Source: Burkholderiales bacterium
Lineage (GTDB): Bacteria; Pseudomonadota; Gammaproteobacteria; Burkholderiales; SG8-41
Direction of reading: 5' to 3'
DNA length: 64,000 nt
NCBI GenBank assembly: GCA_022841375.1
Contig: JALHRQ010000007.1
Coordinates: 123,815 to 187,814, forward strand
Position 1 is the first letter of the stretch. Each line of letters opens with the position of its first letter. Under the pieces are notes generated by a model. That model did not search any database and was not told the DNA's origin. It worked only from the letters and a program-made list of their open reading frames with translations. The position numbers and the translations under genes are program-made. Of the stretch, positions 56,113 to 63,918 are shown one piece after another.

Positions 56113-56748
56113 CTAGGAGTGTTCGAGCACAATGCCTTCGATGATGTTCGCGACATCCTCGCAGCGGTCGGTGATTTCCTCGAGCAGCATGTAGACTGAA
56201 CGCAGCTTGAACACCTGCTTCAGATCCGACTCGTCGCGGAACAGCCGCGACATCGCCGAACGCATCACGCGGTCGGCGTCGGATTCGAGACGGTCGATTT
56301 CCTCGCAGGTCTTGAGTATCGCTTCCGGCGCGCTCAACTTGGGCAGCAGGCTGACCGCGATTTTGACCCGCTCGCAGGACATGTGACAGATCTGCGCGAG
56401 CTGCTCGGCCTCGGGCGTGCCGCGGCGGATGTCATACAGCAGCAGCGACTCGGCGACGTCCTGGATCAGGTCGAGGATGTCGTCCATGCTGGTGATCAGT
56501 TGGTGAATCTGGTCGCGGTCGATCGGCGTAATGAATGTGCTGTGCAGAACCAGAATGGTGTCGTGGGTGATCTTGTCTGCTGCACGTTCCGCCTCATCGA
56601 TGCGCCGCGTGTAGCTTTCGGCGTCCGCGAGATTGCTCATCAGCCCGACCAGTTCACTGCTGCCTTCGACAATGCGCAGGGCGTGGGCGTTAAAAAAATC
56701 GAAGAATCGGCCCTCGCGGGGCATCAATTTGGAAAACAAGGTCGCCAT
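56113..56748 (-). CDS. DUF47 (PhoU-like) accessory protein of the phosphate transporter
   Basis: A 211-residue all-helical protein of the DUF47/PhoU-like group: EGRFFDFFNAHALRIVEGSSELVGLM, DITHDTILVLHSTFITPIDRDQIHQL and a C-terminal region YMLLEEITDRCEDVANIIEGIVLEH. The ETIDRDDI-like box corresponds to ITPIDRDQI. It is thought to regulate or gate the Pit partner. The ATG at 56748 has a weak GGA SD; the frame continues upstream without support. Confidence 0.89.
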   Translation of the reverse strand: MATLFSKLMPREGRFFDFFNAHALRIVEGSSELVGLMSNLADAESYTRRIDEAERAADKITHDTILVLHSTFITPIDRDQIHQLITSMDDILDLIQDVAESLLLYDIRRGTPEAEQLAQICHMSCERVKIAVSLLPKLSAPEAILKTCEEIDRLESDADRVMRSAMSRLFRDESDLKQVFKLRSVYMLLEEITDRCEDVANIIEGIVLEHS

Positions 56749-57004
56749 AGGAATCCATGTTTGACAGAGCGTGTATAAGTTATTGTTTTTGTTGTTATTT
56801 TTTTCAAGGTGTATGACCGCGGCATAACCGCGCTGGAACTTTACCGAAATACACGACTCCCGGCCACCGTTCCAACCAAAACGGTGCATGCCATTGCCGC
56901 GTTGATTTGCGCGGCACCGGGCATTGCCGTGTTGTAGCGACCGCTACAGCACGGGATTGCCCGGGCGCTGAAAACTCAGCCGTTAACGCAGCGCTACGTT
57001 GCTT

Positions 57005-57745
57005 TCAAGCCCCGTATTTTCTCGGGCTGAGGCCGGGCTCCAGGGCCTCGCGTTCATCAAACACGAAACAGTTGCCCTGCCAGTGCCGGCCGTCGGTTTG
57101 TTCGAAATATTTGAGGATGCCGCCGTCGAGTTGCACGACGTTGTTGATCCCGAGTTCCTGCATGTATAGCGCCGCTTTTTCGCAACGGATGCCACCGGTG
57201 CAATAACTGACGATTGTTTTGCCCTGCAGTTCGTCGCGGTGAGCCTGCACGGCCTGCGGAAATTCGGTGAACTTCTTGATTTGCCAGTCGATGGCGTTTT
57301 CAAACCGGCCGTAATCCACCTCGAAATCGTTGCGGGTGTCGAGCATGACCACGGCATTCCCCGCATCATCGCAGCCCCGGTCCAGCCAGCGCGCCAGAGT
57401 CTGCGCGTCCACCGCCGGCGCCCGCCCCTCGGCAGGACAAATCGCCGGATGATCCATGCGGATGATTTCTTTTTTGACTTTGACCTTGAAACGTTTGAAC
57501 GGCACCTGTTCCGACCAGCTTTCCTTGGCGTGCAGGCCGGTAAACCCGGGCACGGCGCGCATCGTGTCCAGCATGCTGCGGCAGGACTTTTCCTCGCCGG
57601 CCAAGAAAGCATTCAATCCTTCCGGGGTAATCAACACCGTGCCCTTAACGCCCAGGGCAAGACCGGCCGCCCTGAGGGTTGCCCGTGTGGCTTGCGGATC
57701 GGGTATCGGCCAGAATCGGTAGGCGGCCAGATTCAGAACAGGCAT
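57005..57745 (-). CDS. trhO: tRNA U34 hydroxylase TrhO (rhodanese-like)
   Basis: A 246-residue protein of the YceA/TrhO family, which forms 5-hydroxyuridine at tRNA position 34 using oxygen. The N-terminal acylphosphatase-like domain (VKGTVLITPEGLNAFLAG) is followed by a rhodanese domain with the catalytic Cys in VSYCTGGIRCEKAALYM and the VVQLDGGILKYFE end. The ATG at 57745 matches the family start MPVLN; about 50 upstream codons look non-coding. A weak CCGC/GCGG hairpin with a T run lies at 57829-57856. Confidence 0.9.
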   Translation of the reverse strand: MPVLNLAAYRFWPIPDPQATRATLRAAGLALGVKGTVLITPEGLNAFLAGEEKSCRSMLDTMRAVPGFTGLHAKESWSEQVPFKRFKVKVKKEIIRMDHPAICPAEGRAPAVDAQTLARWLDRGCDDAGNAVVMLDTRNDFEVDYGRFENAIDWQIKKFTEFPQAVQAHRDELQGKTIVSYCTGGIRCEKAALYMQELGINNVVQLDGGILKYFEQTDGRHWQGNCFVFDEREALEPGLSPRKYGA

Positions 57746-58009
57746 GTCATCAACCGTTGTGCAGAGGCATGGGCGTTGTTCCTGAAAATGGGATGCAACT
57801 CCACGCGGGATGGTTACGGCCGCGCAAAACAAAAAACCGCACGGACGCGGCTTTTGAAACACTGGTGAATTGAAGGAGGCTCGTTCCCGCGACACCAAAA
57901 GCCAGTAACAGATTCTTTCTAAAACTTTTTCTACTGAAGCGGTTTTTTAAATCCGTTTTGTCCGGCTAAATTGTAGCACCCCTAAGAACCGTGGCCGTGC
58001 TGTTGCCCA

Positions 58010-58573
58010 CTACCCAAAGAAGCGCGCCTGGATCAATTGGGGCTTTGGGGGTCGCAGCTCGTACCCAATGCAGTCCTTATCTGGAAAGTATAGGGTGATG
58101 GAACCCGCCAATGCACTCACTGATTGCGCCAGTCTGGTGGCTGCGGTGGCAGCTTCGGCAGATCGCATCGCAATCAATACCGAGATCATGGAGCCTTGTA
58201 TCGTGGTGGCGTCTTCCTCATTTGCAGCCACTGTTCTTGCGGCCAGCAACACCTCATGGATCAATTCGGTCGCTTCCGCTGCAAACTGGGCGGCCGATTC
58301 GGCAGCGATCTCCGCATCTTCAGCAGAAACCAGGAGCTTATGGCTTGTCGGATCCATTGTGGCATTCACTACGTGCTTGGCCGCAAATAACGATTTTGCT
58401 GCGGCGTTGCCCGAGCGCTCTGCCGCCCTTGTTGCTTTTTTTGTGAGCAGTCTTAGCGATTCCAGCGAAACGCTACTGCTTGTGGTGGCGAGGATATCTG
58501 TCTTTCGCAAATCTGCGATTTCTTTATTCAGCTTAGCGACGTTCGCTGTCGCCTGTTCAATCCAAGTGTGCAA
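58010..58573 (-). CDS. Hypothetical Ala-rich helical protein
   Basis: A 187-residue protein I do not recognise. Residues 1-130 are rich in Ala, Ser, Thr and Glu and predicted helical by composition (KLNKEIADLRKTD, AAERSGNAAAKSLFAAKHVV, AEDAEIAAESAAQFAAEATE), with the heptad look of a coiled-coil or methyl-accepting-like helix. No membrane segment is evident. The C-terminus (SITLYFPDKDCIGYELRPPKP) looks like a small beta region. It starts with TTG six bases after GGGAG. An overlapping plus-strand frame (58068-58589) is less convincing. It diverges from the cupredoxin operon. Confidence 0.6.
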   Translation of the reverse strand: MHTWIEQATANVAKLNKEIADLRKTDILATTSSSVSLESLRLLTKKATRAAERSGNAAAKSLFAAKHVVNATMDPTSHKLLVSAEDAEIAAESAAQFAAEATELIHEVLLAARTVAANEEDATTIQGSMISVLIAMRSAEAATAATRLAQSVSALAGSITLYFPDKDCIGYELRPPKPQLIQARFFG

Positions 58574-58910
58574 GGCAGACTCCCATTAGATGCCAACAGG
58601 TAATCAGTCCATATGTCGGATTCATGCAATTTCTATATGTACTCTATCGAACATACGGAGAATGTATGTACGCTATCGCACATTATGGGGCCGGTGCCGG
58701 ACTGGATGCTGGACACTGAAGCCCGCAGCCCTGCTCAGAATTGCGCAACCGTCCCCCGGTTCGAGTCCTTAACCGCGATAACCACCGGGAGCCGCAGCTT
58801 CGCACCCCGGACAACCTTGCGCCAAATCAAACATTTGAATAATTCTCCTCATGGAAATGCCACATCTCCAATAGACTTGCCCAATATGCACACCCACTAA
58901 AAGGCATTCC
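58574..58910. promoter_or_regulatory. Divergent intergenic region with two operator-like repeats
   Basis: Two imperfect 18-base near-palindromes, ATGTACTCTATCGAACAT at 58637-58654 and ATGTACGCTATCGCACAT at 58666-58683, lie 29 bases apart on the same face of the helix. They differ at two positions. Such a pair between divergent genes looks like a double operator. No gene was found in the rest of the gap; a T-loop-like TTCGAGT near 58760 lacks any tRNA fold. Confidence 0.5.
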
Positions 58911-59384
58911 ATGAACAGCAATTTCACGCGAATTCTGGCAGTTATCCTTGGAATTGGAATACTTGCCGCATGTCAACAGTTCCCGCAAGACCGTGCCGAT
59001 TACGTGACGAACGCTGCTGAAATCGTGAATAAGGCGGACTGGAGCAAGATGCAGACCATTACCGTTGAAATGGATGAACACAATTACCATCCACGTGACC
59101 TTAAGTTAAAGGTCGGGCAACCATACCGGATGGTCCTTAAAAACACCGGTGAGAAGGAGCACTATTACACCGCGCCCGAATTCTTCAAGGCGATTGCCAC
59201 GCGCAAGGCTCAAGTCAACAAGGTCGCGGAGTTCAAGGCCCCCTATTTCACCGCCATCGAAGTCTACAAGAACGCCCAGGCCGAACTGTTTTTTGTGCCG
59301 GTCAAGCGCGGCACGTATCCGGTCATCTGCACCATCGATGATCACCGTGAGAAGGGCATGGAAGGCAAATTGATCGTCGAGTAA
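58911..59384 (+). CDS. Cupredoxin-domain lipoprotein
   Basis: A 157-residue exported lipoprotein: the signal peptide ends in the lipobox LAAC with C21. A cupredoxin fold follows, with a full type 1 copper ligand set as H84 (EKEHYYT), C140, H145 and M150 (C-x4-H-x4-M in VICTIDDHREKGM). It is thus likely a plastocyanin-like electron carrier anchored to the outer face of a membrane. AAAGG precedes the ATG. The ethylbenzene-dehydrogenase-type haem gene follows within 6 bases. Confidence 0.82.
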   Translation: MNSNFTRILAVILGIGILAACQQFPQDRADYVTNAAEIVNKADWSKMQTITVEMDEHNYHPRDLKLKVGQPYRMVLKNTGEKEHYYTAPEFFKAIATRKAQVNKVAEFKAPYFTAIEVYKNAQAELFFVPVKRGTYPVICTIDDHREKGMEGKLIVE

Positions 59385-59390
59385 TTGCAG

Positions 59391-60290
59391 ATGATCTGGC
59401 GACGGGTTGCTGTTGCGCTGGTGTTGTCACTGCCGGTGCTCGTTCCGGCTGCCGGAACCCCGCAAGTCATCCCGGTCCAGGCACTCAATAATTCTCCGCA
59501 AATTGATGGTGACCTCAAAGACTGGGGTCAGGACGGCTGGATCAGCGTACTAGTCAAGCCCGCAGTTGAACCAGAAGAACGGGCAAAACTCGGGCTGGCG
59601 GCGGAGGACCGGAATCAGACGGATCGAATTACAGTTCAAGTGAAAGCCGGGGTTTCCCGCGACCGTTTTTACCTTGCGGTGCGCTGGCCCGACGCGACCG
59701 CGGACATCGAGCACGGCGGCTGGGAGTGGCGCGGCAACCGCTATTTCGACCAGCGGCGGCGCGAAGACATGTTTTCAGTACGCTTCCACATGAGCGGTGA
59801 CTTTGACCGCAGCATGCTGAGTAACAAGAACTATTTGGTTGACACCTGGCTTTGGTCCGCCGCGCGCACCAACCCGGCGGGGCTCGCCGAGGACATGACG
59901 CAAACCGTGTCAACAAGGTTTATCGAGCAGGCGGCAGAATACGAAGTACGAGGCATCGGCACGGTCTATATCAAGAAGGTGCGGGACGCAGGCAATCCGA
60001 TTTACCGCTATATTCGCCCGGCCGAGAATGCGGGGGTGCCGCGGGCGCCGTCCTTCGAATTGACCGGCAAGGCTTCGGGCAGCGTTGCCGACGTGGCCGC
60101 GAAAGGCATCTGGCAGACCCAGTACTGGCACCTGGAGTTCTCGCGCAAGCTCGACACCGGAAACGCCGATGATGTCGTGTTCAAGCCGGGACAGAAACTG
60201 CTGGGGCAGCTCGCCGTTTTTAACCGCGGCTACGACGAGCACAAAAGCGTTTCCGAGCCCCTCTACTTTGACTTCACCGCCATAAAATAG
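59391..60290 (+). CDS. Exported ethylbenzene-dehydrogenase-type haem-binding protein
   Basis: A 299-residue periplasmic protein with a signal peptide (to about residue 21) and an EB_dh-type haem-binding domain, as in the gamma subunit of ethylbenzene and dimethylsulfide dehydrogenases. Seen are the IDGDLKDWGQDGWI start, the FYLAVRWPDATAD strand, the MFSVRFHMSG and TWLWSAARTNPAG segments and WHLEFSRKLDTGNADDV. The ATG at 59391 is preferred; a TTG at 59385 would add two residues. It follows the cupredoxin by 6 bases. No molybdenum-containing alpha subunit is present in the window. Confidence 0.78.
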   Translation: MIWRRVAVALVLSLPVLVPAAGTPQVIPVQALNNSPQIDGDLKDWGQDGWISVLVKPAVEPEERAKLGLAAEDRNQTDRITVQVKAGVSRDRFYLAVRWPDATADIEHGGWEWRGNRYFDQRRREDMFSVRFHMSGDFDRSMLSNKNYLVDTWLWSAARTNPAGLAEDMTQTVSTRFIEQAAEYEVRGIGTVYIKKVRDAGNPIYRYIRPAENAGVPRAPSFELTGKASGSVADVAAKGIWQTQYWHLEFSRKLDTGNADDVVFKPGQKLLGQLAVFNRGYDEHKSVSEPLYFDFTAIK

Positions 60291-60321
60291 CACTCAAGCC
60301 GCCCCTGCCGGGACGGCGCCA

Positions 60322-61992
60322 TCACGTTTCGGCAATCCGGACGCGGTTGCGCCCGGAATTCTTGGCTTCATAAAGGGCACCATCGGCGGCTTCCACGAGT
60401 TGTGCACTGGTGCTGGCCGGAATTTGCGGAAAGGTGGCGACCCCGATGCTCATCGTCACTTTCAGCCCCTCAATATCAAGCCTCTCTACATCCTGGCGAA
60501 ACCGTTCAGCAACATTGTAGCCGCCAGCCTTGGCTGTGTTCGGCAGGATTGCGAGAAACTCCTCGCCGCCATAGCGGCAGGCGAAATCATTGTTTCGCAG
60601 GGCTCCCCTAAATGTGCCCGCAACGATCTTCAGCACCCGGTCACCCATGTCGTGCCCGTGCGTGTCGTTAAAGCGCTTGAAATGGTCGATGTCGCACATG
60701 AGTACTGAAAGCGGCAGCTGGTAGCGCACGGCACGACTGAGTTCACTTTCGAGCGTCTGGTCCAGAAAGCGGCGGTTATAGAGGCCGGTCAGTCCGTCGG
60801 TGGTCGACAGCTTGCGCAATTCCTCCTCCAGCCGCTTCTCCGCCGTCACGTCCCGCATCAGGGCGGCAGACCCCATGACGTTGCCGCTACCGTTGTGGAT
60901 CGTAGCCGCGTAAACATTGAGCGCGCGTTCCTTGTAGAGAATCAGGTGGGGCGTGTGGTCGCTCTTGTTGAGCAAGCTTGACATCGTCCCGGGATCATCC
61001 AGCACGTTGGCAAAGCCTTCTGAGCGGATCTGATCCACGGTCTTGTCAAGAAGCCGCGTAGCCGCAGGGTTGACCAGCACTACCGCGCCGCCAGCGTCGG
61101 TCACGACCATGCCTTCAGCTGCACTGGAGATAATAGTATGGAGCTTGTCCTGTTCGCTACGCAGGTCCGTATACGTCCTTTCCAACTCGCCGGTCATGAC
61201 GTTGAAGCTTTCCGCCATCTGGGAAATTTCGTCCTTCCCTTCCAGCGGCACGCGGTGCGAGAAGTCTCCCCCTGTAACCCGCGACATGGCAGCGGTTACA
61301 TTTTTCAGGGGTGCGATCACCGCCCGGCCGATCATGTAGCCGGTAAACATCACGATGAAAATCAGCAATATCCCCACTACGATCAGCGCCTGCTGTCGCC
61401 CTGCCAGAATGTCGCGTTCCGCTGCTGTGAGCGAGGTAGTCAGCTTGATCAAACCGCGCAGCGGTTCGGCCTTGCCGTGGCACTTGTAGCACAGCTCGCC
61501 GTTGAAAATCGGCGCGACAAAAGTAAGCGTGCGCTTCCCGTCTTCACTCGTGCCGTAGTGCGCGATCGGCTTTTTCTTGGCAAGAACTTCGGCGAGCACG
61601 GTATCGCCTGCGGGAAAAATGACGGACCGACTTGACTTCTCCCTCAGCAGGAAATTTTCTTCGCCGCGTCGCTGGTTGACATCGATGATGGTCTTGTTGT
61701 CCAGGAACGCTTCGGTGCCGTCGATACGCGCGATTTGAAAGTCAGCGACCTCCGGCACTTTCTTGAGCCGATTGGCGAACTCGTGTGCGATGTCGGCATA
61801 GCCGGCGAGCATGACGGTCTGCAGGCCCATGCTCACGCTTTCGGTAAGCGTGAGCATGGTGCGCTCGTTTTGCGCGAGCACCGTACGCTCCTGTTCTATG
61901 GTGTAGTAAACTCCGACTAACACCAGACCAATCGATACGACCACGCTGATTACCGCCATTATTTTATGGCCGACGCGATCGAATATGGTCAT
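60322..61992 (-). CDS. Diguanylate cyclase with periplasmic c-type haem sensor, HAMP and PAS domains
   Basis: A 556-residue membrane diguanylate cyclase. A transmembrane helix (10-32) is followed by a periplasmic sensor (33-200) containing a c-type haem motif CYKCH at 168-172, a second transmembrane helix (202-225), HAMP (225-278), PAS (280-390) and GGDEF (395-556). The active site is intact (GGEEF 475-479), and the inhibitory I-site RNND is at 466-469. It makes c-di-GMP, probably tuned by redox state or a haem ligand. GGAGAGG lies 8 bases before the ATG at 61992. It converges with the cupredoxin operon. Confidence 0.9.
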   Translation of the reverse strand: MTIFDRVGHKIMAVISVVVSIGLVLVGVYYTIEQERTVLAQNERTMLTLTESVSMGLQTVMLAGYADIAHEFANRLKKVPEVADFQIARIDGTEAFLDNKTIIDVNQRRGEENFLLREKSSRSVIFPAGDTVLAEVLAKKKPIAHYGTSEDGKRTLTFVAPIFNGELCYKCHGKAEPLRGLIKLTTSLTAAERDILAGRQQALIVVGILLIFIVMFTGYMIGRAVIAPLKNVTAAMSRVTGGDFSHRVPLEGKDEISQMAESFNVMTGELERTYTDLRSEQDKLHTIISSAAEGMVVTDAGGAVVLVNPAATRLLDKTVDQIRSEGFANVLDDPGTMSSLLNKSDHTPHLILYKERALNVYAATIHNGSGNVMGSAALMRDVTAEKRLEEELRKLSTTDGLTGLYNRRFLDQTLESELSRAVRYQLPLSVLMCDIDHFKRFNDTHGHDMGDRVLKIVAGTFRGALRNNDFACRYGGEEFLAILPNTAKAGGYNVAERFRQDVERLDIEGLKVTMSIGVATFPQIPASTSAQLVEAADGALYEAKNSGRNRVRIAET

Positions 61993-62116
61993 ACGTGTTG
62001 CCTCTCCGGAATGAAAATTGATTGTATCCGGTTTCAAAAAATTCAACGGGGAAAAGCACACCTTGCCTCCGTGTAGCATCCTGGTCGGTGTCGGCGTGCC
62101 CGGCAAAGTAAACAAA

Positions 62117-62147
62117 AAAAGCGCCCCTGAGCAATCAGGAGCGCTTT
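62117..62147 (-). terminator. Terminator beside the truncated tRNA-Ala
   Basis: A strong stem AGCGCCCCTGA / TCAGGAGCGCT with a four-base loop is flanked by A and T runs. It lies directly 3' of the tRNA fragment on the minus strand and can also terminate transcription from the left. Confidence 0.75.
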
Positions 62148-62154
62148 TGTATTT

Positions 62155-62218
<64 letters not shown>

Positions 62219-62263
62219 TTACCAATCAAGCACTTACCGAAAACCTGACAAACCAGACTTGGG

Positions 62264-62305
62264 TGGCAATCGATCTGGTTTGGGCCACCAAATTGGGCCA
62301 CCTTT
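62264..62305. repeat. Short direct repeats beside the att-like site
   Basis: Two direct copies of TTGGGCCACC (about 62279-62289 and 62293-62303) sit ~65 bases inside the putative island end, with a related TGGGTGGCAATC at ~62260. Arm-type sites of tyrosine integrases are spaced like this, but the assignment is inference. Confidence 0.4.
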
Positions 62306-62402
62306 GGATTATACGATGTTCAGAACCTCGCTTTCCCGGCGTTGTCTCTGCGATAGACCGCGAATACGCACGGATTTACGTGCTCGTATAGAAGACCTCT
62401 TG

Positions 62403-63281
62403 CTACTTCTCGCGGGGGATCACGTCGTGGAGAGCAGCACAGATCGTCTTGGCGTCTTCTGGCGCCACGAGGGCTGGGTTCCAAACCATCGCGCCGCGTA
62501 GCTCATAGCTGAGAGCGGCGCGCTCCTTTGGTTCCCGAAAGAGGAAAAGAGCGCCGTGTAGGTAGGTGCGCGGATGCGGCACACCCTCTGCAAGTTTCTG
62601 AACACTTCCGAGCCATGATCGCTGCGACTCGCGAAGCTCCTCAGGGACAATATTCTCGAAGGCTCCTACCACGGACTCGCGCAGGCAAGCCGGATCGCAA
62701 TGCCGAGCCGCCAGAGTGTTTCCTCCCGCAGCGAGCAGGCAATCGCAAATATCGACTGTCCCAAGTTGTAATTCGGAGACGTCGATGGCAACGATGTTCA
62801 CGATGCCTTTCGCCGGTTTCGGGTTGAATTTTCGGGTCGATGCCTTCTGCATGAGATCGGACTGCAACCTGGCAACGTCCTTGATGTCATTGTCCACAAA
62901 AGTTGCGCTCATGCCCTTGTCTTCGAGCTGCGCGTTGATTTGGTCTCGCGTTGCTCTGTCCTGGCCAAGCAGCTTCGACTCGATATTCAAGGAGTAATCT
63001 GCGACCTTCCAGCCGAAGTCGATGTCCCCCGGCATTCCTTGCTTGATGCCATAAGCCAGGGCGATGCCCTTGCGTGCGAAGCAGTCGGCGAAATTGACTT
63101 CGAGAACACGCCCGCGAAAATCACCTTCCTCATGCGAGGTGCGCAATTGTGCGAGAAGGGGGGCGCATTGTCCAAGTGCCTCAATGCGGTTTACCTTTTC
63201 GCAAAGAGCCTCGGCATAAGGGAGAGCATTGTCGCCACCGCCAGCGGCGCGGATCACGCTTTGTATTTCATCGACTTGCAT
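62403..63281 (-). CDS. Hypothetical protein with PD-(D/E)XK-like motif
   Basis: A 292-residue soluble protein not assigned to a named family. In the first third a nuclease-like pattern is visible: E61 (GRVLEVNF), D86/D88 (GMPGDIDFG) and E101-x-K103 (LNIESKLLG), matching the PD-(D/E)XK order and spacing of restriction-type endonucleases. The central region has an acidic/Cys-rich VDICDCLLAAGG. The ATG at 63281 is just downstream of the DUF4209-like stop; a GTG at 63314 would add 11 residues and overlap that gene. It lies on the putative island and is probably cotranscribed with its neighbour. Confidence 0.65.
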   Translation of the reverse strand: MQVDEIQSVIRAAGGGDNALPYAEALCEKVNRIEALGQCAPLLAQLRTSHEEGDFRGRVLEVNFADCFARKGIALAYGIKQGMPGDIDFGWKVADYSLNIESKLLGQDRATRDQINAQLEDKGMSATFVDNDIKDVARLQSDLMQKASTRKFNPKPAKGIVNIVAIDVSELQLGTVDICDCLLAAGGNTLAARHCDPACLRESVVGAFENIVPEELRESQRSWLGSVQKLAEGVPHPRTYLHGALFLFREPKERAALSYELRGAMVWNPALVAPEDAKTICAALHDVIPREK

Positions 63282-63288
63282 TGGCAGA

Positions 63289-63918
63289 CTAAGTGGACGG
63301 ATCGCTACCGGCACTTGGCGCCGTCGCGGCAGGATCGGTTGGCCGAAGCACGCCGATAAGTAGCAGTGAATGCACGACCCAATTGGCGAGGCCCATGTTG
63401 AAGATGGATGGGTGCGCCAGACCGTGCGCTACGTGATTGCGCAGATTGATTCCGCGAGAATCGGAATATAAAACCCTGAAATGAAAGCGGATGTCGTTGG
63501 GCGCCCGAGCCTTGAACGTCTCATGGCTGAGGATCTCGCCCATGCCAACAACTCGGAATCCCCCGGTGTTGGGATCAGGGTGGTGCGTTATCGCGCCGAG
63601 ACTGCCGAAAATGTCGCGGAGAGCGGCCTCCACCTGGGGAACGAGGATATGGATTGCCTCTACAGGCTGGTCATTGAGCCAGGCATTCAATCCAGCACGG
63701 AGAAGTGGTTCGCGCGAGGCGGCGAAATACGGACACTGTTGGAGCCATCGAATCAGGCTGTCGAGATCGACTCCATGCTTCTCTTTGGTTCTGTCTAGGG
63801 CGAAATACATCCACGGCGCATACCAGCCGAACAAGTCGCCTGCGTGCTGGACTGTTCGGCCGTCTAGATCGTCGTAGATGGTGTTGATTTCCACTGAATT
63901 CTGAGCCGGGTTTTTCAT
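63289..63918 (-). CDS. DUF4209/HEPN-like protein, N-terminally truncated
   Basis: A ~209-residue frame with features of the C-terminal part of DUF4209 proteins: EAIHILVPQVEAALRDIFG and the closing RGINLRNHVAHGL. The latter holds an R-x4-H HEPN-type ribonuclease motif (R165, H170 in the numbering from the GTG at 63933). Full DUF4209 proteins are roughly 500-600 residues, so the N-terminal half is missing. The first ~17 codons derive from what looks like an insertion-sequence end, and the true gene start is lost. It may be a remnant; translation is possible from the ATG at 63918. Confidence 0.6.
   Translation of the reverse strand: MKNPAQNSVEINTIYDDLDGRTVQHAGDLFGWYAPWMYFALDRTKEKHGVDLDSLIRWLQQCPYFAASREPLLRAGLNAWLNDQPVEAIHILVPQVEAALRDIFGSLGAITHHPDPNTGGFRVVGMGEILSHETFKARAPNDIRFHFRVLYSDSRGINLRNHVAHGLAHPSIFNMGLANWVVHSLLLIGVLRPTDPAATAPSAGSDPST

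Noticed and set aside
58068..58589. Plus-strand open frame of 173 codons opposite the Ala-rich gene
   Set aside because: Both strands are open here. The minus frame has an SD-like GGGAG, charged helical segments and a better start; the plus frame is a Ser/Ala shadow with no SD. Some doubt remains.
58750..58775. tRNA-like T loop (GGTTCGAGTCC)
   Set aside because: The flanking bases do not pair to form a T stem, and no anticodon or acceptor stem can be drawn around it.
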